Origin: Gemmatimonadota bacterium
GTDB taxonomy: Bacteria > Gemmatimonadota > Gemmatimonadetes > Longimicrobiales > Gaopeijiaceae
DNA: 46,771 nt
Reading direction: 5' to 3'
NCBI GenBank assembly: GCA_028874905.1
Contig: JAPPGZ010000019.1
Location: forward strand, 1 to 46,771
Below are positions 42,023-46,771 of the stretch, in pieces. Numbering within the stretch: the first letter of the stretch is position 1; each line of letters begins with the position of its first letter. A model generated the notes under the pieces. The model saw only the letters and a program-made list of their open reading frames with translations. It ran no database searches and was not told where the DNA came from. Both the position numbers and the translations under genes were made by a program.

Positions 42023-43239
42023 AAGCCTGCACGGTGGTTGCGGCTGCGATCCTCGTTGCGCTCGGCTTCCGTGCGCAGGCGGCGCCCGCGCAGGAGGTCG
42101 TTGATCTCCCGGCCGAGGACCGTCTCCTGACACCCGACCTCGAGCTCGTGTACAGCATTGGGTCGGCGGGCGCGGCGACCGAGTGGCAGCTGTTCTCCAC
42201 CATCTCCAGCCTCGGGTTTGACGCCGCGGGCAACCTGCACCTAATGGACCGGACGGGAGGACTGACGGGCCAGGCCCGCATCGTCGTCGTCGACCCGGCC
42301 GGCGGGCTGGCAGGTGAATTCGGTCGCTCCGGTGAAGGTCCCGGCGAGTTTCGGGCGCCCCGCCAGATGATCGTATGGCCCGACGGAGCCACGCTCGTCG
42401 AAGACATCATGCACAGGGGCTACCACGTCTTCGCCCCGGGCGGCGCTTTCGAGCGAATGGTCAGGAACGAGGCGGGCAGCGACATGCGCCCGGAGCGCAC
42501 GGGCGGCCGGACGGTCATCGGCGGTTCCTGGGACGCCTCGACACGGGCGATCCTGCGCTTCGATCTGTCGTCTGCCGAGGTCGAGGCTGTGACGCTGGCC
42601 GAGGTCTGGCAGCCGCGCGAACGGGAGGTGCGAGCCCACGAAGTCCAGGACATTGAAGACATGGTGCGCGCCGTGTGGGGGTTCGAGCCCGAGTTGCTGT
42701 TCGATGCTCTGCCATCGGGCGGGGTCGCGTTCTCGGACTCGTCGGCGTACGCGATCAAGCTCACCGACCGAGCCGGCGCCGTGTCGCGCATCCTGCGCCG
42801 GCCCATCCGGCCCCGTTCAGTGACGGAGGATATCAGGCAGGCGGAGCGCGAGCGCCGCATCGAGCGCCTGCGAAACCGGCCGGGCAGCGTGACGGGCAAC
42901 CCGGGGCGCGAGGACATCGCGTTCATGAACGCGATCCTCGAGGGCCAGATGCGAGGAGTCGAGAACATGCAGTTCTTCTCCGAGATACCGGTAATCGCGG
43001 CCGTCCGCGCCACCTGGGATGGAACCCTCTGGATCCAGCGGAGCGCGGAGCCAGGCGCGGAAGAAGCGGGCCCCATCGACGTGCTTGCGAGGGACGGTCG
43101 CTACGTCGGTACCATCGCTCCCGAGGTCCTCCCCATGCCGGACGCCTTCGGCCCCGGCGGTCTCGTCGCCTTCGTCGAAGCGGATGAGTTCGATGTCCCC
43201 GTCGTCGCCGTGAGGCGTCTGCCGCCCGCGATCCGTTGA
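42019..43239 (+). CDS. Exported six-bladed beta-propeller protein
   Basis: A 406-residue protein, coupled by ATGA to the BlaR1-like gene. A signal peptide (VVAAAILVALGFRAQAAPAQ) is followed by propeller blades: STISSLGFDAAGNLHLMDRT, VVVDPAGGLAGEFGRSGEGP then GEFRAPRQMIVWPDGATLVE, YHVFAPGGAF, and AVRATWDGTLWIQRSAEPGA. The G-E-F-G-R-S-G-E-G-P-G-E-F-R-x-P signature is typical of 6-bladed NHL-type proteins in Gemmatimonadota. As the third gene of a BlaI-controlled operon it is likely an output, or part of the sensing apparatus. Confidence 0.85.
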   Translation: MKACTVVAAAILVALGFRAQAAPAQEVVDLPAEDRLLTPDLELVYSIGSAGAATEWQLFSTISSLGFDAAGNLHLMDRTGGLTGQARIVVVDPAGGLAGEFGRSGEGPGEFRAPRQMIVWPDGATLVEDIMHRGYHVFAPGGAFERMVRNEAGSDMRPERTGGRTVIGGSWDASTRAILRFDLSSAEVEAVTLAEVWQPREREVRAHEVQDIEDMVRAVWGFEPELLFDALPSGGVAFSDSSAYAIKLTDRAGAVSRILRRPIRPRSVTEDIRQAERERRIERLRNRPGSVTGNPGREDIAFMNAILEGQMRGVENMQFFSEIPVIAAVRATWDGTLWIQRSAEPGAEEAGPIDVLARDGRYVGTIAPEVLPMPDAFGPGGLVAFVEADEFDVPVVAVRRLPPAIR

Positions 43240-43242
43240 GCG

Positions 43243-43322
43243 CTACCTCGTCAGAAAAGCACTGACGTAGTCCGCCCATCGTTCCCTGCCACAAAACCAA
43301 CTCGCCCATCGCCAAGCGTGAC
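43243..43322 (-). pseudogene. 3' fragment of an FG-GAP/VCBS gene
   Basis: Read on the minus strand this short stretch gives LGDGRVGFVAGNDG, and after a one-base frame change DYVSAFLTR and a stop. The end of the protein at 21146 reads DGDGRVDFAVANDGVDYVSVFLTR over the same span; the DNA is also alignable with 21146-21226. Only about 80 bp remain. It is the relic of a paralogous gene, wedged between the propeller gene and the kinase gene. Confidence 0.75.
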
Positions 43323-43898
43323 CTAGATGAACTCCTCCACCTCACGCGCCGACCTCAGGCGCACAAACCGGATGTGCTTCCACCGCGGATCGGCCAGTCG
43401 CTCCATCATGTCCCTACGCTTGCGGGCATGCTGGGTGATCAGCCATCCCAGCAGCGAATCCTCCTTGCGCCAGATCTTCAGCTGGGGCCAGAAACGCTCC
43501 CGGTTCGTTCCCCATAGCAACTCGCCCGTCCGCCAGCGCTTCCACGAGCGGCGCAGCGCTCGCCAGGCAAGCACCGGCATCGGCAGATCCAGCCAGATGA
43601 CTGTATGGAGGCGTGGCCAGATGATCCGCCGCGAGAACGTCCCGTAGGAACCCGCGACGACCCAGCGCTCGCCCTTGGTTGCCCCACGAATCCGCCGCTC
43701 GAACTCGTCGGGGTCCGTCTGGTTCAGGCCGACCCAGCCCGGCAGCCAGTTCAGTGCGTCCAGCTCTACGAGCGGTGCATCGAGCGCCTCGGCCAGCCTG
43801 CGCGCGAGCGTGCTCTTGCCCGAAGCCACGTTGCCGGTGACGTGGATGCGGTTGCCGATGGGCGGGTCGGCTTCACCGCGGGCCGCGGTTGACCTCAT
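43323..43898 (-). CDS. P-loop nucleotide kinase-like protein
   Basis: A 191-residue protein from ATG 43898; the frame is open further but without domain character. The P-loop is HVTGNVASGKSTLARRLAEA, followed by PLVELDALNWLPGWV, TKGERWVVAGSYGTFSRRII, TVIWLDLPMPVLAWRALRRS and a lid-like Arg/Trp-rich helical part. This is the pattern of the FlaR/topology-modulation-like adenylate kinase group, small cytosolic AAA-type kinases whose substrates are mostly unknown. It is monocistronic on the minus strand. Confidence 0.82.
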   Translation of the reverse strand: MRSTAARGEADPPIGNRIHVTGNVASGKSTLARRLAEALDAPLVELDALNWLPGWVGLNQTDPDEFERRIRGATKGERWVVAGSYGTFSRRIIWPRLHTVIWLDLPMPVLAWRALRRSWKRWRTGELLWGTNRERFWPQLKIWRKEDSLLGWLITQHARKRRDMMERLADPRWKHIRFVRLRSAREVEEFI

Positions 43899-44095
43899 CC
43901 CGGCATCCCCAACCGCTTCCCCTCCGCCTCCGCTTCTTCCGAATCGAGGAACACGTTGCAGTCGGCCAGCTCCCCCTCCGCCACTTCGAGCGAACTCCAA
44001 TCGACCGCCATGATAGTTCCCGTGGAAGACGGTCAAAATCACGATCCCCCCCAACCGGTTGGCGTTTCGCCGCCCACAACCCTAAATCTCCCTAC

Positions 44096-45001
44096 ATGAA
44101 GCGGATCACCACAATAGCCTGGCTCGGCCTCTGCATTCCGGTCATCTCCACTCCGGCCCTCTGCCTGGCTGCCCCGGCGGCGGCCTCGCCCCAGACCGTG
44201 TTCGCTTCCACGCAGTCGGCGACGTTGCCGACCGCGGCTCCATCGGAGGCCGGCGACATACTGGTCGAGATTTCCCACAGGTTCGGTCACCTGTCCGACG
44301 GCGCGAGCGATCTGTGGGGACTGGATGGCTTCGTGCTGAATCGCCTCGGCCTGGCATACGCTCTGCACGACCACCTCACCGTCGGGATTCTCCGCTCCAA
44401 CAGCCTGGACAACACGGAGTTCAACGCGCGGTTCGCCGGACTGGGCTTCGACGCCCCGACCGGCCCCGTCGAATTCGCTGCGCAGGCCGGCGTGGCGTGG
44501 AACCTGCAAGTTGACACGGGTGGCGGTCATGTGGGTCATCAGCATCTGGTCTTGCACGGCGACAACGCGGGAACCGCCAACCGCAGCCGCGACGAGACGG
44601 CCGAGGAAAACGAAATGCAGGCCTACGCCCAGGTGGTCGCCAACGCGATGGTCGCCGGGCGACTTGCGCTCGGTGTCGTGCCCACGCTGCTCTGGAATCC
44701 CCGGATTCAGGACGCCGACCCGGTGTCGGCCGTCTCGGTGGGCGTGAACGGCCAGCTGTACCTCGACCGCACATGGAGCGTCTTCGGCGAGTGGATCTTC
44801 AGCCAGCCCCGGAAGGACCAGGAGTACGACTCTGGCTCGTTGGGCGTCGAAATCCGCACGCGCGGGCACTTCTTCAAGCTCCTGGTCACCAATCAACACC
44901 AGATGAACCCGACCCAGACCCTCGCCGGTGCCGCGGAAGACTTCCTCGACCCGGACTCCTGGCGCATCGGCTTCAACATTCAGCGGCGGTTGCGGTTCTG
45001 A
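44096..45001 (+). CDS. DUF5777-type outer-membrane beta-barrel protein
   Basis: A 301-residue protein from ATG 44096; a signal peptide MKRITTIAWLGLCIPVISTP runs to about ALCLAAPAAAS. ILVEISHRFGHLSDGASDLW then GLDGFVLNRLGLAYALHDHL and TVGILRSNSLDNTEF match the start of DUF5777 proteins, which are barrels linked to YceI/cytochrome operons in other phyla. Alternating strands follow, ending in Phe (WRIGFNIQRRLRF), an outer-membrane insertion signal. A His-rich loop GGGHVGHQHLVLHGD may bind metal or heme. The opposite-strand frame is a shadow. Confidence 0.82.
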   Translation: MKRITTIAWLGLCIPVISTPALCLAAPAAASPQTVFASTQSATLPTAAPSEAGDILVEISHRFGHLSDGASDLWGLDGFVLNRLGLAYALHDHLTVGILRSNSLDNTEFNARFAGLGFDAPTGPVEFAAQAGVAWNLQVDTGGGHVGHQHLVLHGDNAGTANRSRDETAEENEMQAYAQVVANAMVAGRLALGVVPTLLWNPRIQDADPVSAVSVGVNGQLYLDRTWSVFGEWIFSQPRKDQEYDSGSLGVEIRTRGHFFKLLVTNQHQMNPTQTLAGAAEDFLDPDSWRIGFNIQRRLRF

Positions 45002-45188
45002 CCGGCTAACCGACAATCAGCCGGGCATCCAGTCATCAATCAGCCGAGTTCATAACCATCAATTGGCCGCTTCTCCAATCAACACATGGCCGCCGTACCC
45101 CCAGGCACCGGCCCTTGTCCGGATCGGCGGGTTTTGGACAGATTCATCGGTCGGGAAAGCGGCGCCACGGGGAGAGGGCCATCACACC

Positions 45189-45767
45189 ATGAGCGAGAAA
45201 CCAGGCGAACTCTCGGTCAACGTCAACGTCAACCTTCCGGCCGTGCCGCAAGCGGAGGACGAGGCGCCGTACTCGACAGGGCTCAGCTACGGGCTCTGGT
45301 GTGCCGGTCTCGTGGGCGCTTGCGGGATCCACCGCTTCTATCTGGGCAAGGTCGGCACGGGCGTGCTCTGGCTGCTCACCGCCGGATTGCTGGGCGTCGG
45401 CCAGGTCATCGACCTCTTCAGAATGAAGTCGCTGGTGCGGGACGCCAACATCCGGGAGGGACGGGTCGCACATCCGCGGCAGGTGGCACGCGGGCAGGCG
45501 GCGGTCAGGCAGGCGGCGATCGGCGCGGGCGAACCGGGCCGCAAGCTTGCCGCGCCCCTGAACTTGCGTCAGCAGTTGCTGAAGGCTGCGATGAGCAACG
45601 GCGGCGAGATCACGGTGAGCCAGGGTGTGATGGCGACCGGCCGCTCGTTCGAGGAGATCGAGAGCGTGCTGAACAAGATGACCGACAAGGGGTATGTGGA
45701 TGTGGACAACGCGCCCGGCACGGGTGTCGTCGTTTATCGGTTTCCGGAACTGGTGACCCGGCCATGA
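45189..45767 (+). CDS. TM2 domain protein with C-terminal winged-helix-like part
   Basis: A 192-residue protein. The TM2 domain reads GLSYGLWCAGLVGACGIHRF then YLGKVGTGVLWLLTAGLLGV and GQVIDLFRMKSLV: two helices and the G-x-HRFYLGK-x-G loop. The last 60 residues (LRQQLLKAAMSNGGEITVSQ; SFEEIESVLNKMTDKGYVDV) form a small winged-helix-like domain, as in TM2 proteins of this length. The N terminus is acidic and polar. Function of the family is unknown. Its stop overlaps a small Cys-rich ORF (ATGA, 45764-45767). Confidence 0.88.
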   Translation: MSEKPGELSVNVNVNLPAVPQAEDEAPYSTGLSYGLWCAGLVGACGIHRFYLGKVGTGVLWLLTAGLLGVGQVIDLFRMKSLVRDANIREGRVAHPRQVARGQAAVRQAAIGAGEPGRKLAAPLNLRQQLLKAAMSNGGEITVSQGVMATGRSFEEIESVLNKMTDKGYVDVDNAPGTGVVVYRFPELVTRP

Positions 45768-45880
45768 TCCACGCATCCGACATCAGAGCCCTCTTCGCCG
45801 ACGGCTCCCGCTTCGCCCGCGGCGCGACCTGCGCATGTATGTGTCCGCCCCGACGCGCCGACCGGGTCCGGATGTGTTGA
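45764..45880 (+). CDS. Small Cys-rich ORF, 38 aa, coupled to the TM2 gene
   Basis: The ATG overlaps the stop of the TM2 gene as ATGA. The peptide MIHASDIRALFADGSRFARG is followed by ATCACMCPPRRADRVRMC. Four of the last 16 residues are Cys. It could be a RiPP precursor for the ATP-grasp enzyme encoded just downstream, a leader peptide whose Cys codons control the following terminator, or a chance ORF. It is not a member of any family I recognise. Confidence 0.4.
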   Translation: MIHASDIRALFADGSRFARGATCACMCPPRRADRVRMC

Positions 45881-45914
45881 TGCGCTGAGCTTCCCGCAAG
45901 CGAGCCGCTTCCGA

Positions 45915-45947
45915 GCCGCCCCGGTCGTTCGATCCGGGCGGCTTTTT
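45915..45947 (+). terminator. Rho-independent terminator
   Basis: GCCGCCCCGG and CCGGGCGGC pair with one bulged base around a 9-nt loop, followed by TTTTT. It lies between the Cys-rich ORF and the ATP-grasp gene. A smaller hairpin (AAGCG/CGCTT, 45898-45910) sits just before it. It should end the TM2 transcript, or act as an attenuator for the ATP-grasp gene. Confidence 0.8.
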
Positions 45948-45997
45948 CGTGCCCAGGTCGCTCTTTTCCCACACCTCTTCAACCCGAGGCAATAGAC

Positions 45998-46771
45998 ATG
46001 ATCAGTGCAGTTCTTCCAACGATAAACGTCCTTTACGAAAACCCGGCGTGGATGCCGCCCCTTCAGGAGGCGCTCGAGCGGGAAGGCTTCCGGGTGCGCC
46101 TCGTGCACGTGAACGAGGGCAGCGTCGACGCGTCCGCACCGCCGCCCGAGGGCATCTGGATGAATCGGATCAGCCCGTCGTCACACACCCGGGGCCATGT
46201 CCACACGGTCGAGCTGGCCCGGCAACTCCTTTACTGGCTGGAGTTTCACGGCCGGCGAGTGATCAATGGGCTGCCGGCGTTCGAGCTGGAGATGAGCAAG
46301 CTGCGGCAGGATCTCGTTCTGCGCCGGCATGGGATCCGGACGCCGCGGACGGTGCTGGCCGTCGGGAGGGAGCACCTGCTCGGGGCGGCTGCCACTTTCG
46401 ACGGCCCGTTCATCACGAAGCACGACCAGGGCGGCAAGGGGCTGGGCATCCGGCTCTTCCGTGGCGTCGCGGAGCTCGAGAGGCATTTGGGCGGCGGCGG
46501 ATTCGACGCCGGGCCCGGGGCCAGGGTGGTTCTGCAGGAGTATGTCAGCGCGCCCGAGCCCTTCATCACGAGGGTGGAGATCGTGGGCGGCCGCTTCGCG
46601 TTTGCCATGCGGAGTTCGACGGCGGACGGGTTCGAGTTGTGCCCGTCGGATGTGTGCAATCCGATGCCGGTGGAGGCGGGCGGCCTCTTCGCCCCGTCGC
46701 CTATCACACCGGACGATCCGCTGGTGCAACAGTTGGGACTGGGCGTGGATATGATTGTGATTGTTGAACTT
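45998..46771 (+). CDS. ATP-grasp (RimK-like) ligase, 3' end outside window
   Basis: ATG 45998 opens a frame that runs to the last base of the window without a stop (258 codons). It begins MISAVLPTINVLYENPAWMP, then EGIWMNRISPSSHTRGHVHT and RRVINGLPAFELEMSKLRQD with RHGIRTPRTVL, the layout of RimK/glutathione-synthetase-like ATP-grasp proteins (pre-ATP-grasp domain, then the ATP-binding domain). The glycine-rich loop is FITKHDQGGKGLGIRLF; VVLQEYVSAPEPFITRVEIV followed by GGRFAFAMRS carries the metal-site strands. Such enzymes join a carboxylate to an amine or thiol using ATP. Substrate is unknown. A terminator separates it from the TM2/Cys-rich ORF unit. Confidence 0.88.
   Translation, partial: MISAVLPTINVLYENPAWMPPLQEALEREGFRVRLVHVNEGSVDASAPPPEGIWMNRISPSSHTRGHVHTVELARQLLYWLEFHGRRVINGLPAFELEMSKLRQDLVLRRHGIRTPRTVLAVGREHLLGAAATFDGPFITKHDQGGKGLGIRLFRGVAELERHLGGGGFDAGPGARVVLQEYVSAPEPFITRVEIVGGRFAFAMRSSTADGFELCPSDVCNPMPVEAGGLFAPSPITPDDPLVQQLGLGVDMIVIVEL

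Noticed and set aside
44039..45016. 325-residue minus-strand frame opposite the DUF5777-type barrel
   Set aside because: The plus strand shows a signal peptide and the barrel family signature; the minus frame shows none.
1..46771. CRISPR array, tRNA or rRNA genes
   Set aside because: No regularly spaced repeats and no cloverleaf or rRNA-like sequence were seen by eye; a dedicated search could still find a tRNA I missed.

Overview
The window is GC-rich DNA from a Gram-negative bacterium. It encodes a TonB-dependent receptor with a carboxypeptidase-type N-terminal domain, several beta-barrel proteins, lipoprotein-like six-bladed beta-propellers, FG-GAP/VCBS secreted proteins, a DUF5777-type barrel and a BlaI/BlaR1 pair. 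GTG starts and ATGA/GTGA stop-start overlaps are common. This mix is typical of Gemmatimonadota; that placement is an inference from gene content, not a phylogenetic result. I found no rRNA, tRNA or CRISPR array.

Region 1 (1-1394) is the 3' part of a histidine kinase fused to a response regulator with a DNA-binding domain. Region 2 (about 1.5-18.4 kb) looks like a defence or genomic island. In order it holds: a zinc-ribbon/HEPN-like protein; the wreck of a tyrosine recombinase (2727-3066, stop codon plus frame change); a small unknown gene; a zinc-ribbon/HEAT-repeat protein translationally coupled to a PvuII-type DNA methyltransferase; two small unknown genes; a metallophosphoesterase overlapping a GHKL (Hsp90-like) ATPase; a 1.7-thousand-residue STAND-type P-loop NTPase on the opposite strand; and a HEAT-like protein. 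It ends in a run of perfect DNA hairpins (18.5-18.8 kb). The phosphoesterase-ATPase pair and the HEAT-protein/methyltransferase pair are the best candidates for poorly described defence systems.

Region 3 (18.8-24.7 kb) mixes ordinary secreted or membrane genes (propeller lipoprotein; a four-gene operon of M50-like metalloprotease, small membrane protein, DUF1801 protein and FG-GAP protein) with toxin-antitoxin material: a complete HigBA-type pair, an orphan HicB-like antitoxin, and a DUF1016/YhcG protein that has lost its nuclease domain. Region 4 (25-36 kb) holds a Tat-exported amine oxidase, a cysteine-synthase-family enzyme, a membrane/HTH/TonB-receptor/TPR cluster, and a TetR regulon in which two genes share a duplicated promoter with twin 15-bp palindromes. 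Region 5 (36-46.8 kb) holds a gamma-glutamyltransferase-family protein, a SAM methyltransferase, a BrnT/CopG-type toxin-antitoxin pair, a BlaI-BlaR1-propeller operon, a P-loop kinase, a DUF5777 barrel, a TM2 protein and an ATP-grasp gene that runs off the end.

Two cut-and-paste traces stand out. A deleted copy of brnT at 27351-27427 now supplies the upstream sequence, Shine-Dalgarno and GTG start of the cysteine-synthase gene. An 80-bp 3' fragment of an FG-GAP gene like the one at 21.1 kb lies at 43243-43322.
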